Origin: Endotrypanum monterogeii
Taxonomy: Eukaryota; Euglenozoa; Kinetoplastea; Trypanosomatida; Trypanosomatidae
Direction: 5' to 3'
NCBI GenBank assembly: GCA_000333855.2
Contig: CM007338.1
Location: forward strand, 380,806 to 444,805
Length of the DNA stretch: 64,000 nt
How positions within the stretch are numbered: the first letter of the stretch is position 1; each line of letters begins with the position of its first letter. Below are positions 39,471-50,300 of this stretch, in pieces. The notes under the pieces are model-generated. The model was given only the letters and a program-made list of their open reading frames with translations. It had not been told where the DNA came from and searched no databases. The position numbers and the translations under genes are program-made.

Positions 39471-41126
39471 CAGTCCCTTTCACCTAGGATGTGATACACC
39501 AACTGGTTTGCATGCTTCTGTCGCTCGAACGACCACAACGCACCCATTGACCTGTTCATATTTCTAACTCCTCTTCCTCCTATGCGTGCTTCATTGCACT
39601 GAAGTGTGTAAGCAAGTACATCTGATCTGAGTAGAGAAGATTGCGGAGGGGAGGAGAGGAGAGGAGAGGGGGCAGAGAAAAGACGGAGAAGGTCAGCTGC
39701 TGCACTCTTTTTAATTTGCGTTCCTCAATACGGGCACTGATCTTTGTGTGTCGGCTATGAGCAAGTCTTCGTGGAAACCGTTGTGTCAATATACATGACC
39801 GCTACCTTCTCTATTTCTGTTTTAGGTTTTTTTTTTTCTCTCACGGAAAGCGAGTGTAGGCGAGTGGCCCAGATCGAGTAAATAATGTCCGTCACCCTCA
39901 ACAACTCCTCATCCCCTTTCTCCATTATCCCACTCTCATAATCTCCTCTTTTGTTTGTTTGGATTTGGGAAGGAGGTGGTCACCACCCCTGTCTCTCGGC
40001 TTCTCCTTATATATATATATAATGTTTAGATAAGAGTGGACTACAAGAGGAAAGCAGGAAAACAACAGAAGGGAAGGGAGAAGAGTGGTGGTGGCAAAGA
40101 ACCCAAACGGAAAGAAAAGAAACAAAAACAACAATAGTGAAATACAAACACATGCGTGCATGCGTGTGTGTGTGTGTGTGTACGTGCACACATTTAAATG
40201 TGTGTCTGTCCAAGAAGAGCACCCCTATGGAAGAGAACCGGGGGAACTGACGAAGACCCACAGCTGCGCAGGGAAGAGAAAAGAATCAAGATGAGGAGAG
40301 GCTGAAGTCGTCCCGCACACTTCTTCCCCTTTATGTGCGACCTTCTTTCGTCAGCTCTGTATAGCTTCATGAGCTCCTTTGCGTCGATATAACTCCTTGC
40401 CCCCACCACCTCCTGCCCCATTTGCCGTTCCTCACACACTGGGTTGTTCTGACCTCGTCTCTATTCGCAAGTGCTTGTATACCTGCGCGCGTAAATTTCT
40501 TAATACACATCATCACCTCATTTAACGACTGCATCGCGACCACGAGTTACCTCCTCCTGTGCTCACCCAGCGCGCGCTCTCCCTATTTTCTTCCCCCCCC
40601 CCCAATTATCAGAGTTAAACATCACGTGTGTGTGTGTGCGTGTGTGTGTGTGCGTGTGTGTGTGTGTGTGTGTGTGGTGTTGTTTGTGACCCTGCCCCCT
40701 TCCAACTTCCCCATCACTCATCTACAGCGAACGACGACATATATGTACATTTATCTCAATAATATCCCCAAAAGTATCCCCAAAACGTAAAGGAAAACAT
40801 TTCGTTTCAGCCCCTCACGTTGATATTTACCGCTTGAAGGATTACGTCCCTCTGTCATCTCACGCCTTCAGTATTCCTCGTGGGTGCGTACGTGTTTGCT
40901 CGCTTTGTGTTCGCTTCTCCCCCCCCCCACCCACCCACCCACTCCTTACCACCAGTACCGCCCAACCCATCCCCACTCGCTCCGCAGAAGATTCCCAAGT
41001 GTTACTCATCTTCTTTAGTTAACACACACACACACACACGACTGTGGTGTCTGGTGGCTTTCTCGTTGACCCCACCCCCTCAACCACTGCATTCATCTCC
41101 TCCTGTGCAGTGGCTGATCCGCATCG
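39471..41126. other. Intergenic spacer
   Basis: No gene is supported. It holds a purine tract GGAGAGGAGAGG (39644-39673), a poly-T at 39827-39838, (TA)n at 40008-40021, (TG)n at 40164-40180 and 40625-40677, C-runs at 40599-40608 and 40919-40928, and (CA)n at 41023-41039. Confidence 0.7.
41088..41110 (+). promoter_or_regulatory. Likely trans-splice acceptor of UGP
   Basis: GCATTCATCTCCTCCTGTGCAG ends with an AG at 41109-41110, 16 bases before the UGP start. Confidence 0.4.
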
Positions 41127-42599
41127 ATGGATCCCGAAATGAAGACCATCAGTGCTGCCGCGCAGGCATGCGTACAGAAGATGCGCGACGCTCATGTGAA
41201 TGAAGCATGCATCCGCACCTTCATTGCGCAGCACACCATGGTCAGCAACGGTGAAACAGGGACTATACCGGACTCCGATATCATGCCGATTCATTCTCTC
41301 GATGCGCTGGAGAAACTTACTGTGGAGTGTGACAACACTCTCCTGCACAAGACTGTTGTGCTCAAATTAAACGGTGGCCTGGGTACCGGTATGGGGCTAC
41401 ACGACGCCAAGACGCTGCTCGAGGTCAAAGACAGCAAAAATTTTCTCGACTTCACCGCGCTGCAAGTGCAGTACCTTCGCCAGCATTGCAGCGAAAATCT
41501 GCGCTTCATGCTGATGAACAGCTTCAACACCTCCGCCAGCACCAAGGATTTCCTCAAGGAACGCTACCCTTGGCTCCATCAACATTTTGACTCCGACGTT
41601 GAGCTCATGCAAAATCAAGTTCCCAAAATTCTTTGCAGCACCCTCGAGCCGGCAACGTGGGCTGCGGACCCGAAGTGTGACTGGGCACCACCGGGACATG
41701 GCGATATCTACACCGCCCTGTACGGCACCGGCAAGTTACAAGATCTCGTCCATCAGGGCTACCGCTACATGTTCGTTAGCAACGGCGACAACCTCGGAGC
41801 CACCCTTGACAGACGGGTGCTGGCGTATATGGAGAAAAAAGAAATCGACTTTCTGATGGAAGTATGCCGCCGTACAGAGAGCGACAAGAAGGGTGGTCAC
41901 TTGGCGCAGAAACTCGTACATCTGAAAGGCAAAGACGGTGAGCCAGACACCGAAAAGGCAATGCTGCTGCTGCGGGAGTCAGCACAGTGCCCCAAGGAAG
42001 ATATGGATAGCTTCCAGGATATTAACAAATACTCCTTCTTCAACACAAACAATCTATGGGTCCGACTCCCAGCGCTGCTGGAAACGATGGAGACGCACGG
42101 CGGCACACTGCCGTTGCCGGTCATCCGCAACGAAAAGACGGTCGACCCGTCCAACTCGGCATCACCGAAGGTCTACCAGCTGGAGACCGCCATGGGCTCT
42201 GCTATCGCCATGTTTGAAAAGGCATCAGCCATTGTCGTGCCGCGCAACCGCTTTGCGCCAGTGAAGACGTGTGCAGACCTCCTTGCTCTGCGCTCCGACG
42301 CGTACATCGTAACGGATGACTACCGGCTCGTCCTGGACGACCGCTGCAACGGTCATCCACCGTTTGTCGACCTTGACAGTGCGCACTACAAAGCAATAAG
42401 CGCATTCAATAAACTTGTCCAGTGCGGCGTGCCATCCCTGGTGAACTGTAAGCGCTTAACAGTTAAAGGTCTGGTTCAGTTTGGGGCGGACAACGTGCTC
42501 ACAGGAACGGTCACAATCGAAAACACAGACAGTGCCTCAACCTTCCAGACGTCTGATGGCGCCACTCTAACCGACACAACCGTCACCCCGCAGCAGTAG
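41127..42599 (+). CDS. UGP: UDP-glucose pyrophosphorylase
   Basis: UGP makes UDP-glucose from UTP and glucose-1-phosphate. UDP-glucose is the source of UDP-galactose and of glucosylated and galactosylated surface glycans in Leishmania. The 490-residue length is normal. The uridine-binding loop LKLNGGLGTGMG (~75-86), MLMNSFNTSAST (~131-142), PPGHGDIYTALYGTGKL (~191-207), VSNGDNLGA (~217-225), the sugar-binding block NKYSFFNTNNLW (~301-312) and the C-terminal left-handed beta-helix are all present. By recall it is close to, but clearly different from, the L. major enzyme. The start MDPEMKTISAAAQ lines up with that protein's N-terminus. Confidence 0.97.
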   Translation: MDPEMKTISAAAQACVQKMRDAHVNEACIRTFIAQHTMVSNGETGTIPDSDIMPIHSLDALEKLTVECDNTLLHKTVVLKLNGGLGTGMGLHDAKTLLEVKDSKNFLDFTALQVQYLRQHCSENLRFMLMNSFNTSASTKDFLKERYPWLHQHFDSDVELMQNQVPKILCSTLEPATWAADPKCDWAPPGHGDIYTALYGTGKLQDLVHQGYRYMFVSNGDNLGATLDRRVLAYMEKKEIDFLMEVCRRTESDKKGGHLAQKLVHLKGKDGEPDTEKAMLLLRESAQCPKEDMDSFQDINKYSFFNTNNLWVRLPALLETMETHGGTLPLPVIRNEKTVDPSNSASPKVYQLETAMGSAIAMFEKASAIVVPRNRFAPVKTCADLLALRSDAYIVTDDYRLVLDDRCNGHPPFVDLDSAHYKAISAFNKLVQCGVPSLVNCKRLTVKGLVQFGADNVLTGTVTIENTDSASTFQTSDGATLTDTTVTPQQ

Positions 42600-43089
42600 T
42601 GCAAGACATCAGATCACGAACCACCTCAGCGCCACGTCCAGGAATCGGTGTGGCCCTCGTCCGATGGAGAGAAGCCACTTTTTTTTCTTTTATCCTCCTT
42701 CGATATGTTTACGGTGCGGAAGAGACTTTAGCACCCATGATTACCAAACACTAGTGCACGCGCTACCCCGTAAGCGCCTCTTTGCCTTGAACTGCACGTT
42801 GACACAGCGAACATTCTCAGCAAGGGCTCTCATCATCGAAATGACATCATGAATGGACACGAGGAGCAACAGGAGCAGCAGCGAGGACAACAATACATAT
42901 ATGCATATACGTGTGTACGTGTGCAGCCACCTCTCTTGGTAACTAGAACGTCTGTAACTTATGTTGTCTCACCTCTTCCTGTCTGAAGTAGCGTCCCACC
43001 CCCCTCTGTCTCTTCGTACCCTCCAATCACATTCAAATATACCGGATATAAACTCATATATACATAGCCACACGAAGGAATAAACGATA

Positions 43090-43135
<46 letters not shown>

Positions 43136-43181
43136 ATAGAGCGAGAGAGAGGGAGGGAGGCTCTGCTGTCGGTATTTTGAA
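42600..43181. other. Intergenic spacer with long (GT)n
   Basis: No gene is supported. A pyrimidine stretch ending in CTGAAG (AG at 42987-42988) is a candidate acceptor. A (GT)n tract of about 20 units (43092-43134) and a GA-rich run directly precede the carrier start. Confidence 0.7.
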
Positions 43182-44612
43182 ATGACGACGTTTGCATCGT
43201 CTTCGTCGCCGCTGTATACAGATGGTATCACGGGTACCGAAATGTCGGGCACCGTTTCATCGACGACAGCCTCGAGCAACCTCTCCACGAACGCTGTGAC
43301 GCGAAACTTTTCCGACCTCCACGCCCCGACGTGGTTTGCGCTGCTCTCTGCCAACATTACTGCGCGCACACTTCTCCTTCATCCTATACAACTCGCCATC
43401 AGCCGCAAGCGCGTGACGCGCGAGAGCGCCCCACCGACAGTGTTTGGCCTTGTGAAGGCGTCGTACCGCGGCGGTCGCACTTCGGCTTACGGCAGAGGAT
43501 GCGCCGAGGGCAAGTACGACTTCGGCAGGGGCGGCATTCGAGGATGCTATCGCGGGGTAGGGGCAGCGCTTCTGTGTAACCTGCTAGGCGAAACCACTTA
43601 CCTCTTCACCCTGGAGGCAGTGAAGGAGGGCGTGGCTCAGACAGATCATAGCTCTTACAGGCCGCCGTTGCCGCTGCCGTCGCTGTCGCCGACATCGTCG
43701 AAAACCTACGCTGCTGTGCCTGACCCGCCCAAGGATGTGGAGAACATTTTTGCAGCGAGCAGCTACTCTGCAGCGGTGGGGGCGATGTGCGGTGACTTTG
43801 TCGCGCTGCTCCTCGTCACCCCACTGGTTGTGGTGTGCAACCGGCAAATGACAGCCGGTTACAGCATGGCGTCGAGCAATTCCTACACCAACGTGCCGCA
43901 GACACTCCGCAAGGTGTGGGGATTGCATCGAAGCCAGACCGAAGCAGGGAAGAACGTTTCCTTTGGCAGTCGCATGCGCTGCGGCTTTAAAGGTGTATAT
44001 CAGGGCCTGAGTGCGGGTCTCCTGCGGATCCCGTCTAGCGGATGCTGGTGGGGTCTGTACACCAAGTCGAAGGAGGCTCTCTACATTCTTGCTGCACCGA
44101 CGCTTTCGACCTGGGAGCAGGAGTATCGGGACGCTGCAGCGGACACCAACCCGTTGGAAAAGGCTGCATCGAGTACCCCGCCACATTCCCTGTGGCAAAA
44201 AAATTGGCTGCTCTCCCCAACAGACAACCCTCTGCTGAATGCTGCGGCGAGCATCATTGCCAGCGTCTGCACGACACTCCTTTTTAACCCTATTGCAGTC
44301 ATTCAGACGCGTCAGCAAACCCTTCCACCGCACCTTTGGGATGAGTGGACTATGGCGGAGGCCAGTGGCGGTGGAGCGACATCGTCGTCACCAACTGTGC
44401 GCAAGCGAACGTGGAGAGTGTCGCTGCCATTCCAGAGAGTCTACCACGTCGCCAATGATCTGGCGCGCAGGGAAGGCATGGGCGGTTTCTTTAAGGGGGC
44501 CCCGGCCAATGTCGCTGTTGCTGTTCTGGACGGCATCATATTCACCCTTCTCTTTGAGTTTACGAAGCTCGGCAGCGACACACAGTTCCTCGAAAAGCTT
44601 CACAGAGATTAA
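43182..44612 (+). CDS. Divergent mitochondrial carrier family protein
   Basis: The 476-residue protein shows the threefold SLC25 layout. Repeat 1 has LLLHPIQLAISRKR then GGIRGCYRGVGAALLCNLLG; repeat 2 has LLLVTPLVVVCNRQM then GVYQGLSAGLLRIPSSGCWW; repeat 3 has LLFNPIAVIQTRQQ then GMGGFFKGAPANVAVAVLDG. The normal signature is P-x-[DE]-x-x-[KR]. Here all three keep the Pro (the second and third also an Arg) but lack the acidic residue, so the usual matrix salt-bridge network is missing. That resembles non-canonical carriers such as SLC25A46 or MTCH-type proteins more than metabolite transporters. A Ser/Thr-rich N-terminal extension (~50 residues) and loop inserts add length over the usual ~300. 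The substrate, if any, cannot be inferred. Confidence 0.78.
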   Translation: MTTFASSSSPLYTDGITGTEMSGTVSSTTASSNLSTNAVTRNFSDLHAPTWFALLSANITARTLLLHPIQLAISRKRVTRESAPPTVFGLVKASYRGGRTSAYGRGCAEGKYDFGRGGIRGCYRGVGAALLCNLLGETTYLFTLEAVKEGVAQTDHSSYRPPLPLPSLSPTSSKTYAAVPDPPKDVENIFAASSYSAAVGAMCGDFVALLLVTPLVVVCNRQMTAGYSMASSNSYTNVPQTLRKVWGLHRSQTEAGKNVSFGSRMRCGFKGVYQGLSAGLLRIPSSGCWWGLYTKSKEALYILAAPTLSTWEQEYRDAAADTNPLEKAASSTPPHSLWQKNWLLSPTDNPLLNAAASIIASVCTTLLFNPIAVIQTRQQTLPPHLWDEWTMAEASGGGATSSSPTVRKRTWRVSLPFQRVYHVANDLARREGMGGFFKGAPANVAVAVLDGIIFTLLFEFTKLGSDTQFLEKLHRD

Positions 44613-45657
44613 TGGGGAGACATCCAGCGCACAACGGCAGCAGCGATGGGGGGCACCGTCTCAACAAATGAACACAGAGAAGAGGCCAGCAAGAACTGCA
44701 GTTAAATTCACTGGTGCAAGCCCAACGGTTCGTGTACGGCATCTGAGTGTATGTCTATTGGCAGATGAAGAGATACTCCCGCTCTCTCTCGTACCTGTTG
44801 TCTCCACGCCAAGACGACACCCACTGACACGACCCCTCCCACCGACACCTTCTTTTCCCGGAGCTTACCGCCCCCCCCCGCCCCCCTTCCTGTTATTCTT
44901 GATCTTGGGTATTTTTTCTTCCTCCTGTTGCCTTTAATTACACAGTAGCACACACAAACACACACACACACACACAGTGACGCGCTTTCCTTATTGACCC
45001 TCGCCACCCTCCCTAGCTTCTCCTCCGATGGAGAGATCGACGTGGAAGGGGAGAAAATTAATAGCAAAGCGAAAAGATACTCCACTGTAAAAAAAAAAGA
45101 GAAAATGAGAGAAAGGGCTCCTATGTTTGGGTGTGTGTATTGGCGGCAAATTAAAAAAAAATACTGTCCTTGAATGCAAGTTAAACCGCCCGCCGTGTTG
45201 AGCGAAGTGCGCTCTCCACTCACTAGGCGAATAAAGAAAAACAGAGCACGTTGGCTGCCTTGGGTTCACCTGCTTTCCTAGTACCTTCCCCAAGGCCTGT
45301 ATATATGTATATGTATATGTATATATGTGTATGTATATATGTGTATGTGACGACTGAAGTAGCCACACTCTCCACTCCCTCACCCTTTCCTCCTCCTTGT
45401 TCTGTCTATTCCGTGTGTGTGTGTGTGTAGGACGACAGCTATACATTTATATATTTATTTATTTATTTATTTATACTAGTCAAGTCGTTCTTTGGCAAGG
45501 GGGCACTGCAGCCACGAGGAAAAATAATTAGACACGACCCACTCCACCCAGGCGCAGTGATAGACGTGTAGTCCATACACATTCCAGCGTAGAGGCAAGA
45601 AAAGATATTCAACCACGTGAAATTGAGACAAATAAAAGGCTGAGATACATCCCAAAA
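44613..45657. other. Intergenic spacer
   Basis: No gene is supported. C-runs lie at 44871-44886, (CA)n at 44950-44977, an A-run at 45089-45098, (GTATAT)-type repeats at 45298-45348, (GT)n at 45413-45429 and (TTTA)n at 45447-45473. Confidence 0.7.
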
Positions 45658-45996
45658 ATGGCAGCCGCTGGTTCTGGTCCTGATATCGAGGAGCTGGTGA
45701 AGCGCATCACATCCCACCGCGGCGTCCGTGGGTTCTTGATTCTCAACAACGAAGGTATCGCCATCCGTCATAGCTTCACGGAGGCCTCGAGGCAGCTCGC
45801 CGTGCAGTATGCAGCCCTATTCCAGCCTTTGGCGATGAGTGCAAAGATGGTGGTGCAGGAACTTCACAACAACAACGAGCTCCAGCTCATTCGTCTGCGT
45901 TCAAAGAAGGATGAAATTATTGTGGCACCAGATGTCAAATACATGTTAATTATTATTCAAGACGCAGAAATAGAAAAGGCGGAGGCGAAAAAGTAA
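45658..45996 (+). CDS. Dynein light chain, roadblock/LC7 type
   Basis: This compact 112-residue protein matches roadblock/LC7 dynein light chains along its whole length. These include EELVKRITSHRGVRGFLILNNEGIAIR (~11-37), the central helix around QYAALFQPLAM, and the closing ELQLIRLRSKKDEIIVAPDVKYMLIIIQD (~79-107), whose RxRSKKxEIxVAPD block is diagnostic. These light chains dimerise and bind dynein intermediate chains in cytoplasmic dynein and in intraflagellar transport or axonemal motors. The N-terminus MAAAGSGPD is slightly longer than in animals. The start is the only suitable ATG. Confidence 0.95.
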   Translation: MAAAGSGPDIEELVKRITSHRGVRGFLILNNEGIAIRHSFTEASRQLAVQYAALFQPLAMSAKMVVQELHNNNELQLIRLRSKKDEIIVAPDVKYMLIIIQDAEIEKAEAKK

Positions 45997-46023
45997 ACAG
46001 TGTCTGTGTGTGTGTCTGTGTGT

Positions 46024-46068
<45 letters not shown>

Positions 46069-47329
46069 TGTTTGGGAGGGAGTAGAGAGGGGGAGGAAAG
46101 TACTCTGCACATGAAGCGCAATGTCCCTCCTTTTCTCTCTCTCTCTCGTGTAACCTCAATGAAACTCGGTACTGTGTGTTGATGGGAACTGTAATGTAAA
46201 TACGGGTTTTTTGTACCCACACACACACACACGTGCATCACTATCTGTGTGGGTCTGTGGGTGAGTGTGATTCTATATTGCTGTGTATGTGGAGAGAGTT
46301 GATGGGATCAGAAGAGAGCTTCCTCCGGGTATGCGAAATGAGGCAAGCAAACAGGCGGGGGCATTTGGAACATGCATGTCGCCCCCATCCCCTCTGCTAC
46401 AGTGAACGTAACTAGGTTGTTCCCGCCCGCCCCCGCCTCCTAATCACCCCATCAGGCATTTGTAACAACGAAATGAACTGGGACTGATGTAAAACAGAGA
46501 GAGATGCGTGTATGTATCGGAATAGTCAAGCAGACAAAAATACTCTAAAATATGTTGTTGTTTTATATAAAGGGGGAAAGAGAGAAAACGAAGCAGAAGA
46601 GTGGAGGGGAGTGCACAATGCCGCTGTCCAGTAATCGCGGTGCCTTTAGCATCCCACAGAAAATCCCTCGCATCCGCGTCGATCTCTCGTATCTTTCCCT
46701 CTTGACTTTTTTAAGTCTCCCCACAAGTTTGAGTCTCTGTGAAGAGGTTCTCGTAGACCACATCAATCTTTCTAGATATATATATATATATGCACTCTTG
46801 CACCCTCCCATCTCTATTTTCCAACACACACACACACACTATTTTGTCACCTGCAACTGCTCTTAGAGAAAGGGAAAATTTAAAAAAACGGAAGACAAAG
46901 TGAAAGCAGACCTCGCGGGCGTCCGTCCCTGGTCTCTTGCTTCCTCTTGCACACACACACACACACACTTATTTGTATGGAAATCGTGCATCACACATCA
47001 CAACCTCCCCCCTCCCCCCTCTACCGGTCTTCCCCTTTTTTTCGCGTATTCTCGTTAGCTTTTTCTTTTTAGAGTTGCTGTTTTTTTTTTCTTTTTAGAG
47101 TCACTGATTATTATTTTTTTTACAAAGGGAGTTCGTTTGTTTGTTTTGCATGCTGACATCGCCATCATCTCCTTCCCCACCGCACCCCAGCTGCCAGCTG
47201 CCCCCCCCCACCGCCCCCTGCAATACAGTGGCGATTGCCACCACCCTTTTCCCCCTTCATTCCACCTCCATCCTCATCTCAAAGTATACATTTTAGCGTG
47301 AAGTCTGCAAACCCTGTAACTGCGGCATA
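45997..47329. other. Intergenic spacer
   Basis: No gene is supported. A (TG)n tract with TC interruptions runs from 46000 to 46070, starting five bases after the stop codon. Short (TA)n lies at 46777-46791, (CA)n at 46824-46839 and 46951-46968, and T-rich tracts at 47034-47120. The AG at 47057-47058 is one candidate acceptor for the next gene. Confidence 0.7.
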
Positions 47330-50300
47330 ATGATGTACCATACGGTGGAGCAGATAGATGACTATGAGCTGATGGAGCCCTCGCCATCTCCAACGGCAGT
47401 AGTACAGGCTGCTGACCTGGGCCCTTACCCTCTCCATAGCCAGAGAAGCTATGATACTCGTTCAGATGATATGTTGTGGGCATCCAGCGCATCTCCGCCC
47501 TCACCATCGTTATCTCGGCCCCGGAACAACTCCCCCCACGCGCACAGCAGTGGCAGAACCCTTGCCAACCCCGCAACCAGTGAAGCTGGCCCCTCATTTC
47601 ATGCGCAACACTCATCAGTGCGCAGCTCGTCGCACAGTCACAGCGCCAGCCTTGGCCGCGGAAACAGATCGATCAATCGGGAACGTCTTCGGCCCTCGAG
47701 CACCATCGGGGGCGCGACGGGTCCGTTGTCGGCACGCTCGTTGAATGAATTATGGGTATCACATCAGGATAAACCACGCCCCTGCGCTCTGGGTGGTGGC
47801 GCTGTACCTGCACCTGTCTTCACCTGGCAGGAGGAGGAGGAGGAGGAGATCGAAGATGACAGCGTGCGCCATATGAGCGACAGCAACGACGGGCAAGCTG
47901 AACATGAAGAGATGACTGAGCAACACTACCGCAAGCTGCGAGGGGAACCGCGGCAGGGGTCGTCGTCCTCGTCATCGTCATCACAGCCTTTGAGTCAAGA
48001 GCGAAAAAGAGCGAGCGGCAGTATCGCCACCGCCACTGCCACTGTCACTGCCACTGCCACCACCAGCAGCACACCGCAGCAGCGACGGTCGTCAGTGCTC
48101 GGGCCAGACCTGCACGACTGCATCGACCTGTGCGACGACGATGTTACGGAAAAGGAAGAAGAGGTCCATGCGACCTTCCTGCCGCAGGTTGAAGTGCGGC
48201 ACGCGGCACTTGCACTGGCCCACGACCTCTCTGCCCTGGTAAATGCCGACAGTGTCGACCGGTGTCGCAGCAACAGCTGTGGGCAAGTCAACCTGATTGA
48301 TATCGACATTCCTGACGATGTCACCGAAGAAGCAGTCGACTCACAAAACTCCTCAGAACTAGCGCATTCCACGGACTACCATGGAGAAGTTGGGTGCGAC
48401 ACAGACGACGACGACGACACAGACGACGACGACGACACAGACGCCGCCGCCGCTGGCTCAAGCGTCCAGTTCGAGCACGAATATTTTTACTACCCCGCAG
48501 CGTTGCCCGGCGTGGAAGTCGAACTAGAAGGCAGCGACGAGGCGGACAGTGTGCTGCAAAGGGCTCAGACACCGAGGCGCACTATATCTCCCTCGTCCGC
48601 GTCCCCCTCCATGCCACGGTGGGTGCGCTCTCTCGCTGAAGAAACCCCTTTCACCCCCTTCCCGCACTCCGCAGCCGGCGCAGCGACAGCCACGCCGTCA
48701 TTCCTTCCCACTAGTCCAGCTAAAGAAACCGTAGAAATTGAGGAACAAGTGAGGCAAGGCCTCTTTGTGGAGAGTGCGACATCGCAGCAGCAGCAACATA
48801 GAATATCAACACAACACTTGAGTGTCCACGAACTGGTTGGATCACTCCTCGCACCACCCCCTACCTGCACCGGAACTGTGTTGGATGCAATGGCACCAGT
48901 ATTAGAAAAAGTACCCACGCCCATGTCCACCTCCGCAGACGAAGCGGATAGCGCATCAGACGATCAGCTGGAGGAGCCCCTACCTCGACCACCACTTGAC
49001 GACTACAACCAAAGGGCACTGGCGGAGGAGGAACAACTGTGCCAGCGTGTGCGAGAGTCACGCGCAAGGCTCGCACATATCGATCAACTGATAGCCCGCT
49101 TCGACCTCGTTGTGGAAGCACGTCAAGCAGAGCTGGAAAATCTCCGCGGCAAGCTTTCCGTGTTGACACAACAAACTGAGAGCTACAAGTCGCGAACTGC
49201 CACGGCCACCAGAGAGGTACGTCGCCTGCGCGAGCGCCAGCATGGTCAGGATGAGGTACGTCTTTTGTCTGACATGATGACAGACAAGGAAAATCGACTG
49301 CGTGTTGCACGGTCTCAACTCTCTTCCCTGCAGAGACTTTGGAAGAATCTGCAGCTCTTGTGCACCAACAAAACAGAAGAAGCGGCAGAAGAAATAGTTG
49401 ACGATGTGGAGGGTGCCAGAGAGGACGGCACTGCATCAAACCCTCCAATGTCGACGACGTGCCGAGCTGCCACGGATGCCGCTGAAGTGGCAGACAGCGA
49501 AGGATCCTCACAGGAAGGGGAGAGTCTATTGTTATCGCCAACGAGCTCCGACGCCTCTCTCAACACGTGCAACGTCCTCGGCGAATTTCTCGGGGAGCTG
49601 CTGAGCGAGGTGGAGGGACTTGCAAAAATATGCATTCAGCTGCCCTCTGCCCCCCCGCCCCCACAACTCTACAGTTGCAAGAGCAGCCATCGTCCCTCCG
49701 TACAGAATCCCGGTGACACCGAATCCCCGAACTCGGAGCACACCAGGACATCGAGGCCTCGGACCACGTACAACTCTCCTAACCGCCGCCTTAGCAAGGG
49801 CAATAACGGCTTCTTCAGCTTCTTCGGCGGCGCCACGGAAGCGCATCTAGACTCGAAGCCGCTCTCCACATTCCTGGCCAACCTCAACCGCCTCGCGCGA
49901 ACGTCATGGGAACGGGAGGAGGAACTGCAGCTACGCTCGCGGGAGCTGGCGACTGAGGAGGAAGAGGATGACCTCAAGAACTCCCTAGCACGGGAGTGGG
50001 GCATCAAGCTTCAGCACACGCAGTCCCCCCTCCCTGCCGGTGCGCTCTCAGAAGCGGCGAAGAACGAGCACCTCAACAGCGGTAGCTCAAACGATGTGCC
50101 GACCGGCGCGTCTTCGGCCAACTTCTTCACCCCGAAAAAGAGCGCTGCCGCAGCGTCCGCGGACCGCACAAAGACGCAACCTTTCCTTTCCTCACCCGAG
50201 CACGGCCGACGCAGTCGTTCCAGCAGTCTCGGACCCCACACGCCAAACGGTGCTGCCGCCTCGCCCCCGCTACTGCGCAGCCGCATAAGCCCACTACCGC

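Noticed and set aside
13131..42599. A functional gene cluster for glycan synthesis (ALG1, PIG-V, UGP)
   Set aside because: The three are spread over 30 kb among unrelated genes; kinetoplastid polycistrons group genes without regard to pathway, so co-location is weak evidence.
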